A stretch of DNA of 64,000 bases from Anaerolineae bacterium (GTDB lineage: Bacteria > Chloroflexota > Anaerolineae > Aggregatilineales > Phototrophicaceae), in assembly GCA_017303635.1 (NCBI GenBank), contig JAFLCG010000013.1, positions 1 to 64,000 of the forward strand, in the 5' to 3' direction. A program made the translations under genes and the position numbers. The number at the start of each line of letters is the position of its first letter. Position 1 is the first letter of the stretch. This document shows, piece by piece, positions 40,437 to 49,042 of the stretch. Under the pieces are notes generated by a model. That model was not told the origin of the DNA, did no database searches, and saw nothing but the letters and a program-made list of their open reading frames with translations.

Positions 40437-41434
40437 GCTGATGTTGCCCCAATATGATTAACGGATTCGCGGGTTGCCCTGATATTGGACAGGGGTGTGG
40501 TGACGGCTATCGGGTTGCCACTTGATAAAATGAGTCGCCGCCCGTTCATCGTACTGATGGCTACCCTCGCCGCTTCACGTACACTGGAAGGGGTTCCCAG
40601 GTTCAGGTGCTGCTGGGATGAAAGCCCCCCACACATTGCTCCGTTGAACATCGCCCGCCCTTGGGTGAGGTCAGGTTCTGTGTCCTGATCAGGCCAGTTG
40701 ATGGCATAAGCCGGTAGCTGGCTGCATAGCCGGAACATGGGGGCATTAGTCGCTAATTGCAAGGTGCGGAACCACCAGCGATCCGGTAACGACTCCAGTA
40801 TCTTCCGGTCGTAAGGTAAGCCGTAGACTCGATACTCATCTTCCGAGAGTAGATCGTAACTGGCCTGATCAACCACATAAATCAGACCAGCGAGGGGTAA
40901 GCGGCGCAGGGCATCAATCAGGCGGATAGTCGTTTCGGTGAGTACGTTTAGCGCAGTTTGGATGCGATCCGGATGGGTCCTGAGGTGTCGCAACAGTAAG
41001 CTCGGCCCGCCAAGCATTACCGCCTGAGACAGAGGGCTGTAGATCGTCTGGATAAGGGGCGTTTCCCCGTTGGGGAAGGCTTCTCCAATCAGCCGAACCG
41101 CCTCAAGCTGGCGACCTAAGCTGCCGCGCTGTGGATCAAGCGGTCGCAATTCGGTCCATTCAAGCGAACGATTGACGCCGCGTTTGACGATGGAACGGCT
41201 GCCGTCGGCAGAGCCGATCCACTCGTCATGCAAGCCCAGGTCAATCACTCCATAGCTGGCGGAAGGCTGGATGGTAACGAAATCCCAATCATATGTCCGT
41301 TGAAACTCAACTGTTGCTCGTGCCAGATCTGCGGCACGCTGATCGTCGCCAGGCCAGTGCCGCCAGAGCGCAACAGGTATGCGGTCTGTACGTTCCCCGG
41401 CAAAGGTCTTTTGCAGGCGCTCGATCCGGTTCAT
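40433..41434 (-). CDS. Uroporphyrinogen decarboxylase family protein
   Basis: A 333-residue protein of the URO-D superfamily (TIM barrel). N-terminal MNRIERLQKTFAGERTDRIPVALWRHW is the typical opening, with the arginine cluster and then DWDFVTIQPSASYGVIDLGL. Inside are TPLIQTIYSPLSQAVMLGG and IYVVDQASYDLLSEDEYR. True HemE has a longer pattern and specific substrate-binding residues that I could not find; the best class is the broader group that includes methyltransferases handling cobalamin or small substrates. The start is ATG 41434 after GTG 41437. It overlaps rsmD by 4 bases and begins 10 bases after the TPR gene's stop. Confidence 0.78.
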   Translation of the reverse strand: MNRIERLQKTFAGERTDRIPVALWRHWPGDDQRAADLARATVEFQRTYDWDFVTIQPSASYGVIDLGLHDEWIGSADGSRSIVKRGVNRSLEWTELRPLDPQRGSLGRQLEAVRLIGEAFPNGETPLIQTIYSPLSQAVMLGGPSLLLRHLRTHPDRIQTALNVLTETTIRLIDALRRLPLAGLIYVVDQASYDLLSEDEYRVYGLPYDRKILESLPDRWWFRTLQLATNAPMFRLCSQLPAYAINWPDQDTEPDLTQGRAMFNGAMCGGLSSQQHLNLGTPSSVREAARVAISTMNGRRLILSSGNPIAVTTPLSNIRATRESVNHIGATSA

Positions 41435-41443
41435 CACGTATGT

Positions 41444-41767
41444 TTAGCCCAACTCACTCAGGCGCTGACCAATCATCCGGCTGAGCATCATTAAGCGATC
41501 ATCGGCTGGACTGGCAATATTGCCTTCGCGTTTGGGTTGTTTGGCAATAGCAGCAATGACCAGTTCCTGAGCTTTCTGAAAGTGACGGACCGCATCAGCC
41601 TTACGCCCAGCGGCATTTTGAGCAAGACCGATACCATAATTGGCATCAATATCATCCCCATTTTTCTGCAGGATGCGTTCAAATTCGGTAATGGCGGTAT
41701 CGGCTTTGCCTTCACGATAGTAGCGCCAGGCGCGCCCGATTTGTTGCGTCAGGGATGTGTCAGACAT
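41444..41767 (-). CDS. Short TPR-repeat protein
   Basis: A 107-residue protein of two TPR-like helix pairs: QIGRAWRYYREGKADTAITE then FERILQKNGDDIDANYGIGL, AQNAAGRKADAVRHFQKAQE. TPR proteins act as adaptors. The C-terminus (QPKREGNIASPADDRLMMLS) contains a short arginine-rich element and a helix. ATG 41767 has AAGGAG five bases ahead. It is probably the first gene of the four-gene operon with URO-D, rsmD and the IrrE-like gene. The partner is unknown. Confidence 0.8.
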   Translation of the reverse strand: MSDTSLTQQIGRAWRYYREGKADTAITEFERILQKNGDDIDANYGIGLAQNAAGRKADAVRHFQKAQELVIAAIAKQPKREGNIASPADDRLMMLSRMIGQRLSELG

Positions 41768-41845
41768 GAGGTCTCCTTTGAGGATGCAGTAAGAAAGTAT
41801 GAATATGATTGTTGATTGTACTGATGACTCGGTCTAGCTGCCACC

Positions 41846-44137
41846 TTATTCCACAATAAGGCGGGAGGGTAAACGCAGTTTATTGCCCAGTTCATTCCCA
41901 TCTACATTAAAAAACACGACTGCATGACCGGACTCGCAATCGGGAGTGCAGTCATTGGCCTGCATAGCGAACTGATAATTGCCCGCCTCAAGTTGAATGG
42001 GTAACGTGACCTGATAGCGATCTATCACTGTAATGTTGGATTGCCATCGTCGGCTAGGATAGTCACCAGGGTGGTGATAAGGATGCAGGAGCCACTCTGT
42101 TCCGGTATTTGTTTCTATTAATTGAAGTTGGATCTGATAGTTGCTGGTGAGATCACGTCCGGTTCCCCAATACAGGCCAACCTCGATGGTGGCACCGGGT
42201 TTCACACGGTTTTCGCTTTGGGTATACGCGAGCAGAATTAGGCCCACATCGCTGCGGAAACCGGCGGTAGCGGCACTTCGTAACTCAAATCCTGGCTCAG
42301 GTCTTAGCTTAATGGGTGAATTGGGCTGGTGTAACCAGATAGTGAGGCTGGCAATAGCTGCTATGGCCAAGGCCAGCAGACGAGCGTCAGTCACTGGAAG
42401 CAGGCTGATGTCTTCAAATGGATTATTCCAAGTCCGGGCTTGCCGCAAACTGTAGACACACAGAGCCAATAAGCTCACAGCGCTTACAGCCCAAGCTACA
42501 GTGCGTAGCGGTGTGGTACCCAGTTGAATGACCAGTTCACCGCTAACGGCCTCAACGATATTTAGTTCTATGAGACCTGTTGCCGGGTTGCAGGTAACGG
42601 GAATTGGGTCGTTGTCTGCCCAGGCTTCCCAACCCGGGAAACAGGCAGTCAATACTGAGAGTGTTGTGGGATTAGAAGCACGCAGTTGAAAATGGTCGCT
42701 ATGGGTGTTGTGGTCGAGCAATGCTGCTTGCACATCTGCCGTGAATTGAGAAGTTACCAGCTTGTTGACTGCGTTGACCTGATAGCCTTCAAGTAAACCC
42801 GGGTTGAGTGGTAAGTCAGAGGCAATAGTGACGGGCACAGCTTGATCTCGTGGTAGACCAGCCACGCCAAATCCCTGTACTTCATAAGTAACTTGTGCCA
42901 AGTCATTGATCGATTGTTCCGCGATAGAAAGATCTGGTGGCAACCATACCGGAATGCAACCTACCCATACAATAATCAGGAGCGTGGGGAGCGGTAAGCG
43001 TCGCCATATTGCCGGTAAATGATGTCTCCAGAGCAGGATACTACCGCCTATTCCAGCCAGGAAGAATGCACTGGCGACCAGGTGGAGCTTTTGGAGGTTG
43101 GAACTTAACGGGAATGCTGAAACCAGCAAGGCGATAACTACACCAACCGCAAGTAATCGGAGTGCCGGACGTTGAGATTGCTTGATGATCGCTGTGAATA
43201 GGCCAGCGATGACCAATGATAGGTGAGTCCAACCGGGTGCGAACTGTGGGATGGGGTTAGCAAGTAAGGGATCTACCGCCCGGATGGGCGCTAGCCAGTT
43301 GATTGTATCCAATGGGTTGCCGTTCATAGGTGGCAACCAGCGTACGAAGTGACTTTCGGCGATAGCAGGTAGCCAGAAGAAGCTACTAAGTGTCATTCCA
43401 CCCAATATGCCGGCTAGGATGATCCACCATCTACTGCCGAGTTGTTTGTTGGCAAGTCGCCACGCAATGTAACCCAGCGAGATCGCACCAGCGACTATAG
43501 CTAAGGATACATCTGTCAGGACCAATGTTGCACTGACCAGGCTGAGTTGCATAATGTTGAGTGGCTTGTTGGTTTGGTCAACGCGACTGAGGCACCATAA
43601 CCATGCCGGTAGGAGCGCTACTCCGATCAGGAGATGTAGATCGCCTTGAATGATGGCTAGATCGAGACCAATCATCGGATTAAAGACATACAGGGCAGCG
43701 GCTAGAAGAGCAGAATGGGCATCCAGTATCCGTCGCATAAACAAGTACATTAGGCTTGCTGCTGCTCCGAGTACGAGTGCATAGACCCCGCGTGTTGCCG
43801 TGACTGGATCACCTGTCCATATATAGGTGAATAAGCCTGCCAGATAACCGGGAATTGGTGGCACAAAGACTGGTATTGGTGCGCCATAACCGCCTGATGC
43901 TTCTGGTGACCAGCGCGGGTAAAGGCGTCCCTCCGCCAGGGTTTCCGCGGCGTCCTGCGCCCGGAACATAAAATGCTCGATCTGACTGGCTGGTACCGAG
44001 CCATTGGCAATGATGAAATGTAAACCGGCGATGATGCCTAATCCGAATGCCAGAAACAGTCCCCAGTCAAAAGGCTGCATGGCCTTTCGCATCCAGGCTG
44101 GGTAGGTAGAGGAGGGATCAGTCAGGATAGATTTCAT
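41846..44137 (-). CDS. PTPS-related large membrane protein
   Basis: A 763-residue protein with about 12 hydrophobic helices in the first 400 residues and again near residues 550-620, and a C-terminal extracytoplasmic domain. The segment ARRPYPRW-like EGRLYPRWSPEASGGYGAPI after a SQIEHFMFRAQDAAETLAEG is a signature of the PTPS-related membrane protein family (a GT-C-like fold, in which the DxD-like acid is in the first extracellular loop). The family is suspected to be a lipid-linked sugar transferase, but the substrate is unknown. The mature C-terminal beta domain (about 630-763) has LRPEPGFELRSAATAGFRSD. ATG 44137 is used. It is divergent from the GNAT-AlaX operon. Confidence 0.68.
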   Translation of the reverse strand: MKSILTDPSSTYPAWMRKAMQPFDWGLFLAFGLGIIAGLHFIIANGSVPASQIEHFMFRAQDAAETLAEGRLYPRWSPEASGGYGAPIPVFVPPIPGYLAGLFTYIWTGDPVTATRGVYALVLGAAASLMYLFMRRILDAHSALLAAALYVFNPMIGLDLAIIQGDLHLLIGVALLPAWLWCLSRVDQTNKPLNIMQLSLVSATLVLTDVSLAIVAGAISLGYIAWRLANKQLGSRWWIILAGILGGMTLSSFFWLPAIAESHFVRWLPPMNGNPLDTINWLAPIRAVDPLLANPIPQFAPGWTHLSLVIAGLFTAIIKQSQRPALRLLAVGVVIALLVSAFPLSSNLQKLHLVASAFFLAGIGGSILLWRHHLPAIWRRLPLPTLLIIVWVGCIPVWLPPDLSIAEQSINDLAQVTYEVQGFGVAGLPRDQAVPVTIASDLPLNPGLLEGYQVNAVNKLVTSQFTADVQAALLDHNTHSDHFQLRASNPTTLSVLTACFPGWEAWADNDPIPVTCNPATGLIELNIVEAVSGELVIQLGTTPLRTVAWAVSAVSLLALCVYSLRQARTWNNPFEDISLLPVTDARLLALAIAAIASLTIWLHQPNSPIKLRPEPGFELRSAATAGFRSDVGLILLAYTQSENRVKPGATIEVGLYWGTGRDLTSNYQIQLQLIETNTGTEWLLHPYHHPGDYPSRRWQSNITVIDRYQVTLPIQLEAGNYQFAMQANDCTPDCESGHAVVFFNVDGNELGNKLRLPSRLIVE

Positions 44138-44260
44138 GGCACCGATTTTGGGTTCTCAGGGATAATCTCCGTATTCAATCTTACATCCGGGATCTTTATT
44201 CGGTGGATATGGCGGCAGAATTATATTTTACGATACCGCTAAAGCCTTGACCAATGGTGG

Positions 44261-44289
44261 TTGCGTGCCCTCTGTAGGGATGCTATCCT
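44261..44289 (+). promoter_or_regulatory. Possible promoter of the AlaX operon
   Basis: TTGCGT (44261-44266) and TATCCT (44284-44289) are 17 bases apart, 33 bases before the first start codon of the operon. Both boxes are imperfect, so this is only a candidate. Confidence 0.35.
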
Positions 44290-44322
44290 GATTTCGATCT
44301 TTAGATTGGATAAGGCAGTTTC

Positions 44323-44760
44323 ATGTTCATTCGTGTGCCACAGGTGGCTGACCTTGCTGCAATGGTCCGATTGTGGCAGGAACAGGTTAATCTTCTGGCA
44401 ATTTTGTCCCCTAAATTGGCCCAATCGATACTGCCTTTGGAACACTGGTCTAGTGCGCTCCAAGCGGCGTTGTCGGATTCTCAGCAGCAGATTTATCTCG
44501 CCGAAAACTCAACGCATGTGTTAGGCTTTATGTGGCTGAAGGTCGAACCGGGCTTAACGGGTATTGTGGTGGCGACTTGTATAGAAATACACGGACAAGG
44601 CAGCACGGTTGGGGCTACCTTGTGGTCACACGCACGAAACTGGTTTCAATCGCAGGGCGTGTCTGTGGTCAGCGTTCCCAAACAGAGCGCTATCGCGGAC
44701 GCATTCTGGTCTACTCAGGGGGCGGTGGTGACAGACAGAGGTCTAATCATTAGTTTATGA
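44323..44760 (+). CDS. GNAT-like protein, divergent
   Basis: A 145-residue protein. Its opening FIRVPQVADLAAMVRLWQEQ is like the first strand-helix of GNAT proteins, and IEIHGQGSTVGATLWSHARN shows a reduced acetyl-CoA loop (Q/R-x-x-G-x-G is here HGQGSTVG). The rest is short, and the C-terminal half of the fold is only partly kept. It may be an inactive or specialised acetyltransferase, or a partner to the intact GNAT that follows. ATG 44323 is followed by the next gene with a 4-base overlap (ATGA), so translation is coupled. Confidence 0.65.
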   Translation: MFIRVPQVADLAAMVRLWQEQVNLLAILSPKLAQSILPLEHWSSALQAALSDSQQQIYLAENSTHVLGFMWLKVEPGLTGIVVATCIEIHGQGSTVGATLWSHARNWFQSQGVSVVSVPKQSAIADAFWSTQGAVVTDRGLIISL

Positions 44761-45224
44761 TTCGCTTGATGAAACCAACGGATGCACCCGCGATAGTCGA
44801 ATTGTGGTCGGCTTTAGTTGCTTATCACCGTGAATTGACAACTGATCTTCCCGCCGCTGCAGTTAACGGGGCAGCTCGTTATGCCAAACGTCTGATCCAA
44901 CGGCTGGATGATCCCTTCACCCATATTTTGGTGGCAGAAGATGAAGACCGGGTGATTGGTTTTGCCCTCGGGACCATAGTGGATTTACTACCCGATATTT
45001 TCAATGTGGAGCCGGGGGGGTACTTGGCGGACATCTTCATTGATCCAGCCTATCGCCATCAAGGGCTGGGGCGAGAATTGATTGAGCAAATGATCAACTG
45101 GTTCCGTGAACAGCAAGTACATTATATTGAACTGAGTGTGGCTGTCCAAAATAAGCAGGCCATTGCCTTCTGGAAAGCAGTGGGCGGTCGTGAAGTCATG
45201 CTGCGAATGCGGATTGATGTGTAG
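44757..45224 (+). CDS. GNAT family N-acetyltransferase
   Basis: A 155-residue full GNAT. The acetyl-CoA loop is AYRHQGLGRELIEQMINWFR (Q/R-x-x-G-x-G), with a strand ADIFIDP before it, then a helix and VHYIELSVAVQNKQAIAFWK and the final GGREVMLRMRIDV. It is the second gene of the AlaX operon. It overlaps the preceding gene by 4 bases and ends 9 bases before alaX. Adjacent to a tRNA-editing gene, its acceptor could be a charged tRNA or amino acid derivative, but there is no proof. Confidence 0.87.
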   Translation: MIRLMKPTDAPAIVELWSALVAYHRELTTDLPAAAVNGAARYAKRLIQRLDDPFTHILVAEDEDRVIGFALGTIVDLLPDIFNVEPGGYLADIFIDPAYRHQGLGRELIEQMINWFREQQVHYIELSVAVQNKQAIAFWKAVGGREVMLRMRIDV

Positions 45225-45233
45225 GGGTGACCG

Positions 45234-45941
45234 ATGACGTCTTTGTTGTATCAGCGCGATAGTTACCTGCGCCAATTTGATGCGCGGGTGACCGGGCACG
45301 ACGTGGCACAAAATGGTGTTCTGTTAGATCAAACGGCCTTTTATCCTGGTGGGGGTGGTCAACCTCATGATCTGGGCCACCTTATTCATGAAGGGCAATC
45401 TTACCCTATCAAGCAGATTGTGCGCGGTAACCTCCATATCCTTGAAGGAAATTTGCCTCCGATTGGATCTGCCGTGCAGGGAGTTTTGGACTGGGATCGT
45501 CGCTACAAGTTGATGCGAACGCATACTGCGATGCATATTCTCTGTGGAGTAGTTTGGCGGGACTATGGTGCCAGCGTGACGGGCGGCAATATGGAACCTC
45601 TGAATGGGCGGATGGATTTTGAATTTGAACGACTTCAAAAGGAACTAGTTGGCGAGATCGAAGCGCGGATCAATGCCGAAGTCGCGGCAGCCCATGATAT
45701 TCGTGTGCAAATCCTCCCGCGTGAGGTAGCTTTTCAAATTCCAGACCTCATTCGCACCAAGATCAATCTGCTTCCTGAAGGAATTCCGGAAGTCCGCACT
45801 GTTGAGATTGTTGGGCTGGATTTGCAGGCTGACGGCGGCACTCATGTCGCCAATACGCGGGAAGTTGGCCGGATGCGAATTGCGGATTATAAGAGCAAGG
45901 GCGGTATCAACAAACGTCTCTATATCGAGTTGGATTCATGA
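45234..45941 (+). CDS. Alanyl-tRNA editing protein AlaX
   Basis: A 235-residue AlaX, a free-standing editing domain that hydrolyses Ser or Gly wrongly attached to tRNA(Ala). The N-terminal part has TAFYPGGGGQPHDLGHL, and the editing domain begins at MRTHTAMHIL where His97 and His101 form the HxxxH half of the zinc site. The second half is normally CxxxH; here the residue in the Cys position is Asp200 (ADGGTH, with His204 kept). A Cys-to-Asp exchange in some AlaX proteins is seen in related ones by my recollection, but I am not sure that zinc is bound. GGGGTG precedes ATG 45234. It is the third gene of the operon. Confidence 0.88.
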   Translation: MTSLLYQRDSYLRQFDARVTGHDVAQNGVLLDQTAFYPGGGGQPHDLGHLIHEGQSYPIKQIVRGNLHILEGNLPPIGSAVQGVLDWDRRYKLMRTHTAMHILCGVVWRDYGASVTGGNMEPLNGRMDFEFERLQKELVGEIEARINAEVAAAHDIRVQILPREVAFQIPDLIRTKINLLPEGIPEVRTVEIVGLDLQADGGTHVANTREVGRMRIADYKSKGGINKRLYIELDS

Positions 45942-46960
45942 CCCTGTTTCGTCGAATTCTTATCTTTCTTGGCCCCGGCGGATCACGCGCTTTCTTTATT
46001 TTGCTTGCGAGTACTGGTTTGATCAGCCTTGTGTTGAACACCGTGGACCCCCAGGTTGAATGGGTGCGTCCGGCACAAACAGGGCTGGCTCTGGTCTTCA
46101 TGATCGGCACTCTGGTGATTATTTTCCTTCGACTCCCGCCCGATGAGCGTGGTCGTTGGGGGGGCATTTTTGCGCCAGTTCTAGCTGCCCTGGCGATTGG
46201 CATTTTTGTTGCCCCTCAGTTCATCGGTGTATTGATTGGGGCATCGTTGGGTTGGATTGTAGCTGCGGGTTTTATCACTCGTAACCGGATGCCTGTCGAC
46301 TACCGGGAAGCAATAAAGCACCTCCGCAAGAATAACTATGCGGAAGCTGTGCGTTCGATGGATCAGGTGATTAAGGATGATCCAAACCATGCCCAGCACT
46401 ATAAGTTCCGGGCTGAGGTTTATCGAGTCTGGGGAAAGCTTGACCGTGCCGTGCGGGATTACCAGAGGATGACCGAACTGGCTCCCGAATCGCCTATAGC
46501 GTTTAATGGTTTGGCTGAAGTATATCTTCAGCGGGGTGAATATCCACGTGCTCTTGAGGCTGGTCGTAAGGCTCATGAACTTGCTCCTGGTGATTGGGTT
46601 GCACTTTATAATCTGGGCATGATTGAAGACCGCTTAAAGCTCTCTGGTGAAGTGGTAACGCATCTCTCCGCTGCGCTGAAAATGAAAATCAACGACGTCC
46701 GTCATCGGGCGCTGGTACATCTCTATCTGGTGCGGGCTTACGCCCGCTTAGGGCGACCCGATTCGGCACAGACGCATGTCGATGCTCTGAAGAAACACAC
46801 GAGCGGTTTGACTGAATGGGAGACGATTCTTAAGGATAAACAGGCGGAAACCCTCCGGGCAGTTATCGGTACTGACGTGGATTTAGCTATGGAACTGGCA
46901 AGTGGCCGTTTAACAGCTACCGATCTTGTCCGGCAGCTTACTCATTCAGAAAAAGGCTAG
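45938..46960 (+). CDS. Membrane-anchored TPR protein
   Basis: A 340-residue protein. Four hydrophobic segments lie in the first about 115 residues (for example FFILLASTGLISLVLNTV, ALVFMIGTLVIIFLRLP, PVLAALAIGIFVAPQFIGVL). Then about six TPR-type helix pairs (NYAEAVRSMDQVIKDDPNHA, AQHYKFRAEVYRVWGKLDRA, ...) run to about 290. The TPR array is cytoplasmic or outside, depending on topology; even numbers of helices suggest the cytoplasm. The ATG overlaps the stop of alaX by 4 bases. It is probably a scaffold or assembly protein acting with the next gene, which has the same general layout. Confidence 0.82.
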   Translation: MTLFRRILIFLGPGGSRAFFILLASTGLISLVLNTVDPQVEWVRPAQTGLALVFMIGTLVIIFLRLPPDERGRWGGIFAPVLAALAIGIFVAPQFIGVLIGASLGWIVAAGFITRNRMPVDYREAIKHLRKNNYAEAVRSMDQVIKDDPNHAQHYKFRAEVYRVWGKLDRAVRDYQRMTELAPESPIAFNGLAEVYLQRGEYPRALEAGRKAHELAPGDWVALYNLGMIEDRLKLSGEVVTHLSAALKMKINDVRHRALVHLYLVRAYARLGRPDSAQTHVDALKKHTSGLTEWETILKDKQAETLRAVIGTDVDLAMELASGRLTATDLVRQLTHSEKG

Positions 46961-46964
46961 ATGG

Positions 46965-47783
46965 ATGCGCTTTGGTTTGCTGACTGCCCGGCTCTTACGT
47001 GGATTTCGCTCCTGGGAACGACCTTCTCAAATAGCCTTTTTGCTGGCGCTACCCTTTCTGATTATCACCTTTGTGTTGATGCTTACCGGCGGGCCAGAGG
47101 TGCGCCCACCAGCAACCTTCGGGTTTATTGGTTTTGTCGTTGTGACCCAGTTCATATTCATGTGGGCGAATCGGAAGATGGTGACGCCTTATACACAGGC
47201 TCAACGACTGTATCTCCGTGAAGAGTTCGAGGCTGCACGGCAGCTATTGGAGCAGACTGTACGAGATGGCAAAGCTACAGTCTCGATACTTACGCTGCTA
47301 GGGAATACCTATCGACAGTTAGGATTGTTAGACGAAAGTAAAGCGATTCTGACAAAAGCGGTGGAGAAAGCCCCTAAAGATCACTTTTCGCTCTATGGAA
47401 TCGGGCGTACACTCCTCATTAGGGGCGAGTATGTGGTTGCCATTCGCGCTCTGCAGGACTCAATTGAGCAAGGTGCACCGCCGATTGTTCGGTTAGATTT
47501 GGCAGAAGCCTACTACCGTGAGGGACAGTGGGAACTTGCTTTGGCGCAAGCACAGGCCGCTTTGCCCTCGGCCAGTGAACCACACCGCTTACTGCTTGTA
47601 CGTTATCTGCTACATCGGCTTGGGAGCGGAGAGCCACCTTTGGTCGATCTGGTGGAAGCTGGCCTACCATACTGGATGGAGCAGGCTGGTCGCTATGCCA
47701 CTAGCCCTTATGGTCAAGCTTTGAGTGCGGATGTCGAAGTGTTGAAGCGACTGCTGGAAGGAAGCGACGTTCATGATTTTTGA
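46965..47783 (+). CDS. Membrane-anchored TPR protein, second
   Basis: A protein of about 272 residues. Two hydrophobic segments (IAFLLALPFLIITFVLMLTG and TFGFIGFVVVTQFIFMW) are followed by TPR-like units (LRE..FEAARQLLEQTVRDG, TVSILTLLGNTYRQLGLLDE). It is similar in layout to the preceding TPR gene, with fewer membrane helices, and might be a partner. ATG 46965 is chosen because AAAAAGG lies ahead and the previous gene stops at 46960. The following gene begins 11 bases before its end. Confidence 0.78.
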   Translation: MRFGLLTARLLRGFRSWERPSQIAFLLALPFLIITFVLMLTGGPEVRPPATFGFIGFVVVTQFIFMWANRKMVTPYTQAQRLYLREEFEAARQLLEQTVRDGKATVSILTLLGNTYRQLGLLDESKAILTKAVEKAPKDHFSLYGIGRTLLIRGEYVVAIRALQDSIEQGAPPIVRLDLAEAYYREGQWELALAQAQAALPSASEPHRLLLVRYLLHRLGSGEPPLVDLVEAGLPYWMEQAGRYATSPYGQALSADVEVLKRLLEGSDVHDF

Positions 47784-48273
47784 TCGCAATGGCAAAATCT
47801 CCATTTTGCGGGTCGCGCTATTAGCCCTGGGTATTGGAATAGTACTCATCGTCGGTGCGATTATTTCATTTTATGCGGACCGGGCTGCCCGGCAGCGACC
47901 ACTCGATGTTGCACTATTCCCCGGTGCGGCCGTTTCTGTCAGCAATCAACTATCCCCCACGGATCTTGAGACCGTTTACACGGCTGACAGTGTGCTGCCG
48001 GAAGATGTGCTAACTCACTATCAGACCCGCATGAACGAATTTTATGGAATGGGGACCGAACCGGAACTGCGGAATTGCAAACGTGTTCCACCGGTCGGGA
48101 ACTATGAAGCGTATGATGCGGGCGACCGCAGCATCATCCCGTTTGAATACATTTGCCTATTTGAAGCATCCAGCATCAATAGCGGTCAGTACACACGGGT
48201 GAATATCCAGCCGGGTGTCGGTGATTTCTCTGGCAAAGTGGTCATCATCTACGCTCAAACCTGGACACCATGA
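47773..48273 (+). CDS. Single-pass membrane protein of unknown function
   Basis: A 166-residue protein with one N-terminal helix (LRVALLALGIGIVLIVGAII, about 12-35) and a small outside domain with two Cys (in LRNCKRVPP and FEYICLFEA). It overlaps the preceding TPR gene by 11 bases and the next gene by 4. The outside part resembles that of the next protein (see findings), so the two could be diverged paralogues. No family recognised. Confidence 0.7.
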   Translation: MIFDRNGKISILRVALLALGIGIVLIVGAIISFYADRAARQRPLDVALFPGAAVSVSNQLSPTDLETVYTADSVLPEDVLTHYQTRMNEFYGMGTEPELRNCKRVPPVGNYEAYDAGDRSIIPFEYICLFEASSINSGQYTRVNIQPGVGDFSGKVVIIYAQTWTP

Positions 48274-48833
48274 CCTCGCAACCAGCGACAACTGAAGCGA
48301 CTCCAGGGGATGGATCATCTCAACGGCGTTCACTCCCCTTGAGCATCATCCTTATGGGGGCGGTCGTGCTGTTGGTCGGTGGCTACGTTGGCACCCAGGT
48401 TATAGGGGTCTTGTTTGGCCTGATTGCTCCGCCGCTGCCGCCGACCCCGCCAAACCTGACTTCTATTGATCATACGAGTACGGACTACGGCAGTGACGAA
48501 TGGCTTTATACCAGCCCTCAACATCCCTGTGATGTGGCTCAGTTCTTCATCGCTAATGGGGGGCAGTGCGAGTTTGCTCCTCAGTGGTGCTCGGCTGGTG
48601 GCGGTACAAATCCTGATAGTTATGTTCGGATTACAGCGGGCGATCATGTGGCTCGTTGCATAGGAACCAGCCCGTTCTCAATCTTTGCCCAACGTTGGCA
48701 AGTTTTGATTGCAACTACTGGATCGACCGGGGCTGACGGAACGACGTTTCGCCTGGTTCGGGATGTACTCTGGAATGGTGATGCTGGCCCTCCGGTCAGT
48801 TTACCGGTTGTGACACCGGCTACTGCGCCATAA
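48270..48833 (+). CDS. Single-pass membrane protein of unknown function
   Basis: A 187-residue protein. A Thr/Ser-rich N-tail of about 25 residues leads to one helix (IILMGAVVLLVGGYVGTQVI) and a Pro-rich stalk, then an outside domain with four Cys (CDVAQFF, GGQCEFAPQWC, and ARCIGTS). The C-terminus PVSLPVVTPATAP is proline/threonine-rich. ATG 48270 overlaps the preceding stop by 4 bases. It is the last gene of the seven-gene operon, and a terminator follows. No family recognised. Confidence 0.68.
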   Translation: MTSQPATTEATPGDGSSQRRSLPLSIILMGAVVLLVGGYVGTQVIGVLFGLIAPPLPPTPPNLTSIDHTSTDYGSDEWLYTSPQHPCDVAQFFIANGGQCEFAPQWCSAGGGTNPDSYVRITAGDHVARCIGTSPFSIFAQRWQVLIATTGSTGADGTTFRLVRDVLWNGDAGPPVSLPVVTPATAP

Positions 48834-48872
48834 CCTTCCCTACCCGAACGCTGATAACTACGGCATAATGAC

Positions 48873-48903
48873 GCCCATCGCTCACCTGTGATGGGCCTTT
48901 TGA
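48873..48903 (+). terminator. Rho-independent terminator of the AlaX operon
   Basis: A 7-bp stem GCCCATC (48873-48879) / GATGGGC (48890-48896) is followed by CTTTTGATT. It separates the operon from ileS. Confidence 0.8.
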
Positions 48904-49042
48904 TTCCTTATGACCGGAGGTGCACCCGTGATGGCGAGTATGAGTACACGCCCGTCGCGGCGGATTGCCTGTTTGATACGCATCGACCATATCTAGACGT
49001 TATCAATTCAATCCGTATCAAACGCTGACGATGGAGACACGC

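Noticed and set aside
48900..49042. A T-box leader before ileS
   Set aside because: The GGAGGTGCACCCGTG segment recalls the T-box bulge, but the conserved AGGGTGGNACCGCG and a specifier stem could not be found.
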